Shown piece after piece: positions 11,289 through 20,197 of a DNA stretch of 64,000 nucleotides. The stretch is taken from contig NZ_CP163443.1 in NCBI RefSeq assembly GCF_041053055.1, forward strand, positions 7,733,001-7,797,000, in the 5' to 3' direction. The stretch is from Streptomyces sp. R41. GTDB taxonomy: Bacteria > Actinomycetota > Actinomycetes > Streptomycetales > Streptomycetaceae. Each line of letters opens with the position of its first letter. The first letter of the stretch is position 1. Below the pieces are notes generated by a model that saw nothing but the letters and a program-made list of their open reading frames with translations, had not been told where the DNA came from and did no database searches. A program made the position numbers and the translations under genes.

Positions 11289-11876
11289 CCCCTGGGCGGC
11301 GGCCCGCGGGGGTGGCTTGGCCTGGGCCGCGGTGCGCCGGCCGCGTTTCGCCCGCAGTGCGCGGTCAGTCGTGCGCGGGCCGGGAGCGAGGTGTTGAGCC
11401 CCGGGCGACCGGGGCCAGGCGCGCCGCAAGCGAGCACGTAGGTAGGCCTGCACCGAAACGAACCGTAGCCCCGGGCAGTAGACCACCGCGCACCCAAATC
11501 TCCAGTCGGGTACCGCGCCGCCCGCCCGCCCGGCCGTCGACCGAAACGAACCGCAGCCTCCGGCCGAACAGCAGGCCGCCCGCCCAACCCCGTCTGGGAA
11601 GCGCACCGCAGGCCCAGATCGCCGACCCAGGAAGGACACGCCACGCGAGGCCCCAACCCGGGAAGCAAAACCCCACGCGAGGCCCCCAGCCCGGGAAGCG
11701 CACCTCCACGCAAAGCCCTGGCCCAGGAAATGCACGCCCACCCAGGGCCCCCGTCCCGGGAAGCCCACTTCCCCGCCAAGGCCCCCGGCCAGAAAAACGC
11801 AGGACCCCGGAACCGGCGCAGTTGGTCCCGGGGCCCGGTCAGGGGCGGGGCGGTGCGTCCCGCCCGTCGCAGGTTG
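11289..11876. repeat. Repeat-rich, GC-rich gap between the convergent helicase and lexA genes
   Basis: No frame has convincing coding features. Degenerate repeats are visible: ACCGAAACGAACCG(T/C)AGCC occurs near 11454 and 11539, and a unit built around CCCGGGAAGC with flanking GAGGCCCC or CACGC recurs four to five times between 11640 and 11770. Transcription from both sides must stop here, but I see no single dominant hairpin with a T tract. Confidence 0.55.
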
Positions 11877-12653
11877 TTATACCCGACGCAGCACTGCCAC
11901 GACCTTGCCGAGGATGGTCGCCTCGTCGCCGGGAATCGGCTGGTACGCGGAGTTGTGCGGCAGTAGCCACACGTGCCCGTCCTCGCGCTTGAAGCGCTTC
12001 ACCGTGGCTTCGCCGTCGAGCATCGCGGCCACGATGTCGCCGTTCTCCGCGACCGGCTGGCGGCGGACCGTCACCCAGTCCCCGTCGCAGATGGCGGCCT
12101 CGATCATCGAGTCGCCGACGACCTTCAGGACGAACAGCTCGCCGTCACCGACCAGCTGGCGGGGGAGGGGGAAGACGTCCTCGACGGACTCCTCGGCGAG
12201 GATCGGGCCACCGGCGGCGATTCGGCCGACGAGCGGGACGTACGACGCGGCCGGCTTGCCCGCCGTGTCGGTGGGCTGCACCGAGGACTGGTCGGAGCCC
12301 CGGACTTCGTACGCGCGCGGGCGGTGCGGGTCGCGGCGCAGGAAGCCCTTGCGCTCCAGCGCCATCAGCTGATGCGCGACCGAGGAGGTGCTGGAGAGGC
12401 CGACCGCCTGTCCGATCTCCCGCATCGACGGCGGGTAGCCGCGTCGCTGCACCGAGTCCCTGATCACCTCGATCACCCGGCGCTGCCGGTCCGTGAGTCC
12501 GGAGCTGTCCGCCCGGATGCCTGGAGGTCGGCCAGGCAGGGAGCGCTTGGGTCCCTCATGATTCACGGCTTCGTTCATCGCATGCACCGGCTCGAGTCGG
12601 CCCTGGGAGCGGTCCTGGGCAGTGATGGTGGCACTGTCTGCGGTGGTGGTCAC
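11877..12653 (-). CDS. lexA: SOS repressor LexA
   Basis: The repressor has an N-terminal winged HTH ([52 protein letters not shown]) and a C-terminal S24 peptidase domain. The self-cleavage Ala-Gly is in [13 protein letters not shown], the catalytic Ser in [16 protein letters not shown], and the catalytic Lys in [11 protein letters not shown]. LexA represses DNA-damage genes and cleaves itself on RecA filaments. I chose GTG 12653 (258 residues, starting [12 protein letters not shown]); a later ATG at 12578 would give about 233 residues. The frame extends to 12722, but that would overlap the candidate LexA box. The gene is divergent from nrdR. Confidence 0.95.
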   Translation of the reverse strand: MTTTADSATITAQDRSQGRLEPVHAMNEAVNHEGPKRSLPGRPPGIRADSSGLTDRQRRVIEVIRDSVQRRGYPPSMREIGQAVGLSSTSSVAHQLMALERKGFLRRDPHRPRAYEVRGSDQSSVQPTDTAGKPAASYVPLVGRIAAGGPILAEESVEDVFPLPRQLVGDGELFVLKVVGDSMIEAAICDGDWVTVRRQPVAENGDIVAAMLDGEATVKRFKREDGHVWLLPHNSAYQPIPGDEATILGKVVAVLRRV

Positions 12654-12713
12654 GTCGGCCCCTCTCGATGGTCTCCCTGCTGGACAACGGTAGTTGCTTT
12701 CGAAAGGTTGCGC

Positions 12714-12727
12714 CAAACACACGTTCG
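12714..12727 (-). promoter_or_regulatory. SOS (LexA) box upstream of lexA
   Basis: The sequence CAAAC-ACAC-GTTCG differs at one base from the actinobacterial/Bacillus SOS consensus CGAAC-N4-GTTCG. It lies 61 bases upstream of the chosen GTG start, as expected for lexA autorepression. Confidence 0.7.
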
Positions 12728-13171
12728 AGTGAAAAAACGCGGATTGCCTGACGTGATCATGTGTCTGGGTGTATGGCTATCGCTGCACCTGGCGGACAAA
12801 AGGGCCTATTGCTGTACTCTTCACCGCCGGGGCGATGACCGTGCCGACAGATGTGGGCCGAGACCCAGTCTGCCATCCAGCACCCCGTCAACCGGGTACC
12901 GACCCCCTATCTGCACGGCCACCACGGTATCTCCGTGTGTCCGGGATCGGTATGGCCGTGCGGCACATGCCAATACGTGTGCGACACGCGCTTCGTGGGC
13001 CAATTTGCGCGCCGATCCCCACATCTAGTGGTTGGATTGCAGTAGCAGCCCAAGTGTTGTGGTCCCCCGGGTCTTCAGGCCCTCGGCCATCGCCTATGCT
13101 TGGGGCTGCTTCGAGGGGCCCAAGAGGTCTCGCGAGGCCTATGAGTCGTGCTGTGAAGGAGGGTTGGAGTC
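12728..13171. promoter_or_regulatory. Divergent lexA/nrdR control region
   Basis: This gap should hold the nrdR promoter and the distal part of the lexA promoter. I find no coding signal and no B12-riboswitch-like box. The only motif I would single out is the NrdR-box-like element described separately. Confidence 0.5.
13019..13031 (+). promoter_or_regulatory. Possible NrdR box (partial)
   Basis: CCAC-ATCTA-GTGG has complementary CCAC/GTGG arms. Its right half ACATCTAGTGG matches the right half of actinobacterial NrdR boxes (ACATATAGTGG type) with one difference, but the left half is poor. It lies 141 bases before nrdR. This is weak evidence of autoregulation. Confidence 0.3.
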
Positions 13172-13735
13172 ATGCACTGCCCCTTCTGCAGGCACCCCGA
13201 CAGCCGCGTCGTCGACAGTCGTACGACCGATGACGGCACGTCGATCCGCAGGCGCCGCCAGTGCCCCGACTGCTCCCGTCGTTTCACGACCGTGGAGACG
13301 TGCTCGCTGATGGTGGTCAAGCGCTCCGGCGTGACCGAGCCCTTCAGTCGTATCAAGGTCATCAACGGCGTGCGCAAGGCATGTCAGGGGCGGCCTGTCA
13401 CCGAGGACGCACTCGCCCAGCTCGGCCAGCGGGTCGAGGAGGCGGTGCGGGCCACCGGAAGCGCCGAACTGACCACCCACGACGTGGGGCTGGCCATACT
13501 CGGCCCGTTGCAGGAACTCGACCTCGTCGCCTATCTGCGGTTCGCGTCCGTGTACCGGGCGTTCGACTCGCTCGAGGACTTCGAGGCCGCCATCGCGGAA
13601 CTCAGGGAAGAGACGAGGCAGCGGGCCACCGCGGATGATGCGGACGACGAAGACGCCGCCGCGGAGCGCCCGGAAAGCGACCGCGGGTCCGGAGAGGCCG
13701 TCCAGGTCCCCGTGCCCGCCAGCGCCGCCGACTGA
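13172..13735 (+). CDS. nrdR: Ribonucleotide reductase repressor NrdR
   Basis: The 187-residue product starts at ATG 13172 after GAAGGAGGG. The N-terminal zinc ribbon is CPFC...CPDC (residues 3-34, with [17 protein letters not shown] and [17 protein letters not shown]). The ATP-cone domain follows (residues 46-136: [31 protein letters not shown]). NrdR senses ATP/dATP and represses ribonucleotide reductase operons. The last 50 residues are an acidic Asp/Glu/Ala tail longer than in short homologues. It lies 150 bases before the class II reductase gene; co-transcription is known for streptomycetes. Confidence 0.96.
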   Translation: MHCPFCRHPDSRVVDSRTTDDGTSIRRRRQCPDCSRRFTTVETCSLMVVKRSGVTEPFSRIKVINGVRKACQGRPVTEDALAQLGQRVEEAVRATGSAELTTHDVGLAILGPLQELDLVAYLRFASVYRAFDSLEDFEAAIAELREETRQRATADDADDEDAAAERPESDRGSGEAVQVPVPASAAD

Positions 13736-13885
13736 GGGGAAGGCCGACTCGGGTCGGCTCATCGGCGGCGACCACAGACCTGCTGCGGGCGGCCGCGCAT
13801 GCGACGCGCGCAGCACCAGACACACACCGTGCCACGGGAAGAACGGGGCACTTCAGGGCGTTTTAGCCCGATACAGGGAGGCGGC

Positions 13886-16780
13886 ATGACAGAGACGGCG
13901 AGCGGTCCGGCACGAGGTTCCCGCGCCAAGGGCACCAAGGCCAGCAAGGGGTTGCGCATCGAGCGCATCCACACCACCCCCGGCGTGCACCCGTACGACG
14001 AGGTGGAGTGGGAACGCCGTGACGTCGTCATGACCAACTGGCGCGACGGCTCGGTCAACTTCGAGCAGCGTGGCGTCGAGTTCCCCGGCTTCTGGTCGGT
14101 GAACGCGGTCAACATCGTCACCAGCAAGTACTTCCGCGGTGCCGTCGGCACCCCGCAGCGCGAGGTGAGCCTCAAGCAGCTCATCGACCGGATTGTGAAG
14201 ACGTACCGGAAGGCCGGTGAGGACTACAAGTACTTCGCCTCGCCCGCCGACGCCGAGATCTTCGAGCACGAGCTGGCGTACGCCCTCCTGCACCAGATCT
14301 TCAGCTTCAACTCCCCGGTGTGGTTCAACGTCGGCACGCCCCAGCCCCAGCAGGTCTCCGCCTGCTTCATCCTGTCCGTCGACGACTCCATGGAGTCGAT
14401 CCTCGACTGGTACAAGGAAGAGGGCATGATCTTCAAGGGCGGCTCCGGCGCCGGCCTGAACCTCTCCCGCATCCGCTCCTCCAAGGAGCTCCTCTCCTCG
14501 GGCGGCAACGCCTCGGGTCCCGTCTCCTTCATGCGCGGTGCCGACGCCTCCGCAGGAACGATCAAGTCGGGTGGCGCCACGCGCCGCGCGGCCAAGATGG
14601 TCATCCTCGACGTCGACCACCCCGACATCGAGAACTTCATCGAGACCAAGGTCAAGGAGGAGGAGAAGATCCGCGCCCTGCGAGACGCGGGCTTCGACAT
14701 GGACCTGGGCGGCGACGACATCACGTCCGTCCAGTACCAGAACGCCAACAACTCGGTCCGTGTGAACGACACGTTCATGAAGGCCGTCGAGTCGGGCGGC
14801 AAGTTCGGCCTGACGTCCCGCATGACCGGCGAGGTCATCGAGGAGGTCGACGCCAAGCAGCTCTTCCGCAAGATGGCCGAGGCCGCCTGGGCCTGCGCCG
14901 ACCCGGGCATCCAGTACGACGACACGATCAACAACTGGCACACGTGCCCGGAGTCCGGTCGTATCAACGGCTCGAACCCGTGCAGCGAGTACATGCACCT
15001 GGACAACACGTCCTGCAACCTCGCCTCGCTGAACCTGATGAAGTTCCTCAAGGACGACAACAAGGGCCGCCAGTCCTTCGACGTCGAGCGCTTCTCGAAG
15101 GTCGTCGAGCTGGTCATCACCGCGATGGACATCTCCATCTGCTTCGCGGACTTCCCGACCCAGAAGATCGGCGAGAACACCCGCGCCTTCCGTCAGCTGG
15201 GCATCGGTTACGCCAACCTCGGCGCCCTCCTGATGGCGACCGGCCACGCGTACGACTCCGACGGCGGCCGTGCCCTGGCCGGTGCGATCACCTCGCTGAT
15301 GACCGGCACCTCGTACAAGCGCTCCGCCGAGCTCGCCGCGGTGGTCGGCCCGTACGACGGCTACGCCCGCAACGCGCAGCCGCACCAGCGCGTCATGAAG
15401 CAGCACTCCGACGCCAACGCCGAGGCCGTCCGCATGGACGACCTGGACACGCCGATCTGGGCCGCCGCCACGGAGGCCTGGCAGGACGTGCTCCGCCTCG
15501 GCGAGAAGAACGGCTTCCGCAACGCGCAGGCTTCGGTCATCGCGCCCACCGGCACCATCGGTCTCGCGATGTCCTGCGACACCACCGGTCTTGAGCCCGA
15601 CCTCGCGCTGGTCAAGTTCAAGAAGCTGGTCGGCGGCGGTTCGATGCAGATCGTCAACGGCACCGTTCCGCAGGCGCTGCGCCGCCTGGGCTACCAGGAG
15701 GAGCAGATCGAGGCGATCGTCGCCCACATCGCCGACAACGGCAATGTGATCGACGCTCCGGGCCTCAAGCACGAGCACTACGAGGTCTTCGACTGCGCCA
15801 TGGGCGAGCGCTCCATCTCCGCGATGGGCCACGTCCGCATGATGGCCGCGATCCAGCCGTGGATCTCCGGCGCGCTCTCCAAGACGGTCAACCTGCCGGA
15901 GACGGCGACCGTCGAGGATGTCGAAGAGGTCTACTTCGAGGCGTGGAAGATGGGCGTCAAGGCGCTCGCGATCTACCGCGACAACTGCAAGGTCGGCCAG
16001 CCCCTCTCCGCGAAGACCAAGGAGAAGGAGAAGGTCGAGGTCACGGCCAAGGCCGAGGAGACCATCCGTACCGCGGTCGAGAAGGTCGTCGAGTACCGCC
16101 CGGTCCGCAAGCGCCTCCCCAAGGGCCGTCCCGGCATCACGACCTCCTTCACGGTCGGCGGCGCCGAGGGCTACATGACCGCCAACTCCTACCCGGACGA
16201 CGGTCTCGGCGAGGTCTTCCTGAAGATGTCGAAGCAGGGCTCCACCCTCGCGGGCATGATGGACGCCTTCTCGATCGCCGTCTCCGTGGGCCTGCAGTAC
16301 GGGGTGCCGCTGGAGACGTACGTCTCGAAGTTCACCAACATGCGCTTCGAGCCGGCCGGCATGACGGACGACCCGGACGTGCGGATGGCGCAGTCGATCG
16401 TCGACTACATCTTCCGCCGCCTGGCGCTGGACTTCCTGCCCTTCGAGACGCGCTCCGCACTCGGCATCCACTCCGCCGAGGAGCGCCAGCGTCACCTGGA
16501 GACGGGCTCCTACGAGCCCTCCGACGACGAGGTCGATGTCGAGGGCCTGGCCCAGTCCGCGCCCCGTGCGCAGGAGCTGAAGGCCGTCGCCACCCCGAAG
16601 GCCGAGGTCGAGGCGGCCAAGCCCGTCCCGAAGCAGGCCCACACCAGTGCTGAACTGGTGGAGATGCAGCTGGGCATCCAGGCGGACGCCCCTCTGTGCT
16701 TCTCCTGCGGTACGAAGATGCAGCGGGCCGGTTCCTGCTACATCTGCGAGGGCTGCGGTTCGACCAGCGGTTGCAGCTGA
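13886..16780 (+). CDS. nrdJ: Adenosylcobalamin-dependent (class II) ribonucleotide reductase
   Basis: I chose ATG 13886, behind GGGAGG; the frame is open from 13799. The 964-residue enzyme reduces ribonucleoside diphosphates using a cobalamin radical, so it works with or without oxygen. Visible motifs are the N-terminal reducible cysteine in QQVSACFILSVDDSMES, the radical-site NPCSEYMHLDNTSCN (near residue 364), and the barrel segment ASVIAPTGTIGLAMSCD. The C-terminal 30 residues form a cysteine cluster (CFSCGTKM...CYICEGCGSTSGCS), typical of NrdJ and probably used for re-reduction. An alanine/glutamate-rich linker precedes it. A strong terminator follows 10 bases after the stop. Confidence 0.96.
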   Translation: MTETASGPARGSRAKGTKASKGLRIERIHTTPGVHPYDEVEWERRDVVMTNWRDGSVNFEQRGVEFPGFWSVNAVNIVTSKYFRGAVGTPQREVSLKQLIDRIVKTYRKAGEDYKYFASPADAEIFEHELAYALLHQIFSFNSPVWFNVGTPQPQQVSACFILSVDDSMESILDWYKEEGMIFKGGSGAGLNLSRIRSSKELLSSGGNASGPVSFMRGADASAGTIKSGGATRRAAKMVILDVDHPDIENFIETKVKEEEKIRALRDAGFDMDLGGDDITSVQYQNANNSVRVNDTFMKAVESGGKFGLTSRMTGEVIEEVDAKQLFRKMAEAAWACADPGIQYDDTINNWHTCPESGRINGSNPCSEYMHLDNTSCNLASLNLMKFLKDDNKGRQSFDVERFSKVVELVITAMDISICFADFPTQKIGENTRAFRQLGIGYANLGALLMATGHAYDSDGGRALAGAITSLMTGTSYKRSAELAAVVGPYDGYARNAQPHQRVMKQHSDANAEAVRMDDLDTPIWAAATEAWQDVLRLGEKNGFRNAQASVIAPTGTIGLAMSCDTTGLEPDLALVKFKKLVGGGSMQIVNGTVPQALRRLGYQEEQIEAIVAHIADNGNVIDAPGLKHEHYEVFDCAMGERSISAMGHVRMMAAIQPWISGALSKTVNLPETATVEDVEEVYFEAWKMGVKALAIYRDNCKVGQPLSAKTKEKEKVEVTAKAEETIRTAVEKVVEYRPVRKRLPKGRPGITTSFTVGGAEGYMTANSYPDDGLGEVFLKMSKQGSTLAGMMDAFSIAVSVGLQYGVPLETYVSKFTNMRFEPAGMTDDPDVRMAQSIVDYIFRRLALDFLPFETRSALGIHSAEERQRHLETGSYEPSDDEVDVEGLAQSAPRAQELKAVATPKAEVEAAKPVPKQAHTSAELVEMQLGIQADAPLCFSCGTKMQRAGSCYICEGCGSTSGCS

Positions 16781-16790
16781 TCCGAAGCCA

Positions 16791-16834
16791 CGAAGGGCGG
16801 CACGGCCACCGGCCGTGCCGCCCTTCGGCGTTTT
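16791..16834 (+). terminator. Intrinsic terminator after nrdJ
   Basis: A perfect 17-base-pair stem (16791-16807 with 16811-16827), three-base loop, followed by GCGTTTT. The hairpin is symmetrical and could also stop the convergent TerD-like gene. Confidence 0.9.
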
Positions 16835-16918
16835 CATGGCCCTACGGAGAGCCGTTTTCGGGTGTCACGGATCTTCGGAGACGCCTGTTTCCGAAATGCG
16901 GTCCTCAGGGAGCGCGAT

Positions 16919-17452
16919 TCAGGTGTTCTCAGGGCTGCCCATGACCCTGGCGAAGGTCGCCGGGTCCGTGTCGTAGCCGTGGATGCCCGGGTGGAAAGTC
17001 CACTCTCCGGAGTCGTCGCGTACGAACTCTCCGACGGTCGCGGCGGTTGCCCCCAGGACGTCGCCGAAGTCGTCCTCCGCGAGGACGGTGTAGCCCTCAC
17101 GCATACGAAAGCCGGGATTGAGCACGCCCACGAACGTCTTGTGACCGGCGCGCTGTTGGATGAGGACCCCGACCACCACGCGCGCGTAGCGGCTGTCCAG
17201 ACGGTTGAGCTCGAGCGTCATCACCTCGTCCCAGCCGAAGCCCTTGCCGTCCTTGCTGTCCCGGTTCAGATAGATGGTGCCGTCCGGCGAGCGGCTGTCG
17301 AAGTGCACTACGTAGGCCGGTTTTTCGCCCGGGGCGGCCGCCAGATACGTCGCCGCGATGATGTCGAGATCGGTCGCGGGCTGCCCCACGGGACTCGGAT
17401 CCCACTTCACCGCCAGCTCGACCTTGCGGATGCCCTTGTTGAGACCGTTCAC
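16919..17452 (-). CDS. TerD-family stress protein
   Basis: The product is 177 residues from GTG 17452, behind GGGGAGGGGA. It has the TerD fold motifs: GIRKVELAVKWDPSP, the calcium-site DLDIIAATYL, VVHFDSRSPDGTIYLNRDS, and the core MTLELNRLDSRYARVVVGVL. TerD proteins bind calcium and are linked to tellurite, oxidative and envelope stress. In streptomycetes they also influence differentiation. Here the gene stands alone rather than in a ter cluster, facing nrdJ and divergent from the next gene. Function beyond the family is not deducible. Confidence 0.88.
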   Translation of the reverse strand: MNGLNKGIRKVELAVKWDPSPVGQPATDLDIIAATYLAAAPGEKPAYVVHFDSRSPDGTIYLNRDSKDGKGFGWDEVMTLELNRLDSRYARVVVGVLIQQRAGHKTFVGVLNPGFRMREGYTVLAEDDFGDVLGATAATVGEFVRDDSGEWTFHPGIHGYDTDPATFARVMGSPENT

Positions 17453-17606
17453 CAGATCTCCCCTCCCCGTTCCCCATCTGCTCCTGACCCAACTACCCTG
17501 TGGTCAGGGCCGGTTGTCCATCGTGCCACGCGCGCCGGGGCGCTCGCGCGGATGTACTCCGCCGGAGCGTGACCGGCGCCACGCTCCGTGGCCTTACGAT
17601 GGCGCG

Positions 17607-18212
17607 GTGCTGGTCAAGTGGATTCGCTGCACCGTGGTGGACCGCCGCGGTTTCGAGCGGGGGCAGCGAAAGTGGGCGGGGCTTCTGGGGGAGCCGGGTT
17701 TCCGGGGACAGGGCGGGGGATGGAGCCGGGGGCGGTCCGGCGTCGCACACATCTTCGCCTTCTGGGAAAGCCGTGCCTTCTACGACTCCTTCATGGCCCG
17801 CTCCCACGACCGGCTCGCCGCCGCGCAGTCGGGTACCTTCAAGGATTCCCAGGTCAAGCTGTTCGATCACCGTTTCGACGTGAAGACCGGCTTCGAGCCC
17901 CGCTTCACGGACTCCGACCTGGTGCGCGTGGCCCACTGCCGGATCCACGAGGAGCGGGCCGAGCACTTCGCGCTGATGCAGGAGAAGGTCTGGAACCCCG
18001 CGATGGCCGGCTCGCCCGGCATGGTGCGGGGCCTGTTCGGCGAGGCGCCCGGCCATGAGTTCCTGATCCTGTCCATGTGGCAGTCGGCGGCCGAGCACGG
18101 CAAGTACCGCGCCGAGCGGGTGGAACGGCTCGCGCTGCGCGCCCAGATCGAGGCCGACGTCGCGGCCCTCGCGGGTGACATCGTGGAACTGGAGCCCAGC
18201 TGGACGGTCTGA
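17607..18212 (+). CDS. DUF4937/YdbC-like protein
   Basis: The start is GTG 17607 (VLVKWIRCTVVDRRGF); the product is 201 residues. Upstream in-frame sequence to 17358 overlaps the divergent TerD-like gene and has no coding character. Two similar halves are visible: each has a Cys near its start (WIRCTV, RVAHCRI), a Trp/Phe-rich strand and a HIFAFWES or FLILSMWQ segment, suggesting a duplicated dimeric alpha-beta barrel (antibiotic-biosynthesis-monooxygenase-like fold). The family is of unknown function. No transmembrane segment or signal peptide is present. The next gene follows after 105 bases in the same direction. Confidence 0.7.
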   Translation: MLVKWIRCTVVDRRGFERGQRKWAGLLGEPGFRGQGGGWSRGRSGVAHIFAFWESRAFYDSFMARSHDRLAAAQSGTFKDSQVKLFDHRFDVKTGFEPRFTDSDLVRVAHCRIHEERAEHFALMQEKVWNPAMAGSPGMVRGLFGEAPGHEFLILSMWQSAAEHGKYRAERVERLALRAQIEADVAALAGDIVELEPSWTV

Positions 18213-18317
18213 GCGGGCCGCATCGTGTGGTTCCTGTGTGCGGGAGCCGTGTGACCTACACCGTATGGAGCCCGTACGAGTGCTCGATCGGCCGCGACAC
18301 GATCTAGGGTCATTGGC

Positions 18318-18977
18318 ATGGCACGACCACGGCGCATCGTTCTTGTCCGGCACGGCGAGTCGGTGGGCAATGCCGATGACACCGTGTACGAACGCGAGCC
18401 CGACCACGCTCTGGCGCTCACGGAGAAGGGGTGGCAGCAGGCGGAGGACACAGGCAAACAGCTGCGGGAGCTCTTCGGACGGGAGCGCGTAAGCGTTTAC
18501 GTGTCCCCGTACCGCCGCACGCACGAGACATTCCGCGCCTTTCACCTCGACCCCGAGCTCGTACGGGTGCGCGAGGAGCCGCGCCTGCGCGAGCAGGACT
18601 GGGGCAACTGGCAGGACCGTGACGACGTACGTCTCCAGAAGGCGTACCGAGACGCGTACGGTCACTTCTTCTATCGCTTCGCGCAGGGCGAGTCCGGGGC
18701 CGATGTGTACGACCGGGTCGGCGGCTTCCTGGAGAGCCTGTACCGCAGCTTCGAGGCCCCCGACCACCCGCCGAACGTGCTCCTGGTGACCCATGGGCTG
18801 GCCATGCGGCTGTTCTGCATGCGCTGGTTCCACTGGACGGTCGCGGAATTCGAATCGCTGTCGAACCCGGGGAACGGGGAGACGCGGATGCTCGTTCTGG
18901 GGGAGGACGGCAGGTACACCCTTGACCGGCCTTTCGAGCAATGGCGTGATCCGGAATCGTACGGGGCCACCGGATAG
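18318..18977 (+). CDS. Histidine phosphatase (phosphoglycerate-mutase-like)
   Basis: The product is 219 residues from ATG 18318. The catalytic RHG motif is IVLVRHGESVGNADD (His near residue 11). The second Arg is in YVSPYRRTHETFRAF, the proton donor Glu in EEPRLREQDWGNWQD and the second His in LLVTHGLAMRLFCMRW. The enzyme removes phosphate from small molecules or proteins; the substrate is unknown. A cofactor-dependent mutase is less likely because the housekeeping enzyme has a different insert. Only 12 bases separate it from the ADP-ribosylglycohydrolase gene, so they are probably co-transcribed. Confidence 0.9.
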   Translation: MARPRRIVLVRHGESVGNADDTVYEREPDHALALTEKGWQQAEDTGKQLRELFGRERVSVYVSPYRRTHETFRAFHLDPELVRVREEPRLREQDWGNWQDRDDVRLQKAYRDAYGHFFYRFAQGESGADVYDRVGGFLESLYRSFEAPDHPPNVLLVTHGLAMRLFCMRWFHWTVAEFESLSNPGNGETRMLVLGEDGRYTLDRPFEQWRDPESYGATG

Positions 18978-18989
18978 AGTGGCAGGGCG

Positions 18990-19919
18990 ATGACCGCTGA
19001 CTCTTCTCCCGACGGGCGCCTGGGCCGCGCCTTGGCCAGCCTGCGCGGACTCGCGGTGGGGGACGCGCTGGGCTCGCAGTTCTTCGTGCCCGCGAACTAC
19101 CCGCTGCTCAAGCGCCGTGAGCTGCCGCCCCGCCCCTGGCAGTGGACCGACGACACCGAAATGGCCTGCTCCGTAGTGGCCGTTTTGGCCGCGCACCACC
19201 GCATCGATCAGGACGAACTGGCCCGCTCCTTCGCCGAGCACCACGACTTCGACCGGGGCTACGGGCCCGCGGTCAACAGGCTGCTGCGGCTGATCCGGGA
19301 GGGCGGCGACTGGCGCGAGCTGGCATCCGCCCTCTTCAAGGGCCAGGGCTCGTGGGGCAACGGCGCCGCGATGCGGATCGCTCCCCTCGGGGCCTGGTAC
19401 GCGGACGACCCGGAGCAGGCGACGCACCAGGCGGAGATCTCCGCGTACCCCACGCACCAGCACCGCGAGGCCGTGGTCGGCGCCATGGCCGTCGCCGCGG
19501 CCGCCGCGCTGGCGGCCGACCCGGCGGGCCCGCCGAGCGCCGAGGCGCTGCTCGACGGTGTCGTCGCGCTCGTGCCGCGCAGCGCCGTCGGCGCGGGGCT
19601 GCGGCGCGCCCGGGACATGCTCGACTACGGGGACGCCACGACTGTGGCCGCCGTACTGGGCTGCGGACGGCGTACGTCGGCGCACGACACCGTGCCGTTC
19701 GCGCTCTGGTCGGCGGCCCGGTCCCTCGGCGACTACGAAGAGGCCTTCTGGGTCACCGCCCAGGTAGGAGGCGACGTGGACACCACGTGCGCCATCGTGG
19801 GCGGGGTGGTCGCCGCGGGAAAGGCGGGAGCGCCACCGGCTGCCTGGGTGGAGCGCACGGAGGGGCTGCCGGACTGGGTGCCGGGTCCCGCGTACGGGCG
19901 TACGGCGAGCGGCGCGTAG
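18990..19919 (+). CDS. ADP-ribosylglycohydrolase family protein (DraG/ARH type)
   Basis: The product is 309 residues from ATG 18990, behind GGCAGGG. Metal-ligand motifs of the family are present: SLRGLAVGDALGSQF near the N-terminus, WQWTDDTEMACSVV (Thr-Asp-Asp) and GGDVDTTCAIVGGVVAAGK at the C-terminus. GQGSWGNGAAMRIAPLG is the conserved central loop. Members remove ADP-ribose from proteins or nucleic acids with two magnesium ions. The gene follows a histidine phosphatase gene at 12 bases, so the pair may process the same nucleotide-linked substrate; that is inference. No signal peptide is seen. Confidence 0.9.
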   Translation: MTADSSPDGRLGRALASLRGLAVGDALGSQFFVPANYPLLKRRELPPRPWQWTDDTEMACSVVAVLAAHHRIDQDELARSFAEHHDFDRGYGPAVNRLLRLIREGGDWRELASALFKGQGSWGNGAAMRIAPLGAWYADDPEQATHQAEISAYPTHQHREAVVGAMAVAAAAALAADPAGPPSAEALLDGVVALVPRSAVGAGLRRARDMLDYGDATTVAAVLGCGRRTSAHDTVPFALWSAARSLGDYEEAFWVTAQVGGDVDTTCAIVGGVVAAGKAGAPPAAWVERTEGLPDWVPGPAYGRTASGA

Positions 19920-20197
19920 GGCGGCCGTAGGGCGGCCGTGCGGAGCGCTCCATGCCCCGCGTCAAGTCCCGGAAGCCTGCCTCAGGAGCAGGCCGACCGT
20001 ACGTGATGCCGATCGTCTCTGTCACAGGCTTGCTACAGCACGGCCGCCACGCCCTGAGGCGCCTTGCCTGTGCATACCCTGTCCGCCACGCCGCCTGTTG
20101 ATCACTACAGGCGTGCTTCGACGAGACACCGGTCAGCAGCCTTCCGCGACAGCGGCGTGTTGAGGGCTGCCCAGGGGACCGGCTGGGAGGGGGTGCC

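Noticed and set aside
12728..13171. Possible B12 riboswitch upstream of nrdR-nrdJ
   Set aside because: No B12-box-like conserved segment is visible; in streptomycetes the known B12 riboswitch precedes the class I nrdABS operon, not nrdRJ.
13853..16837. 994-codon minus-strand frame opposite nrdJ
   Set aside because: Composition (Leu/Asp/Gly/Arg/Val low complexity) is typical of an antisense shadow in high-GC DNA.
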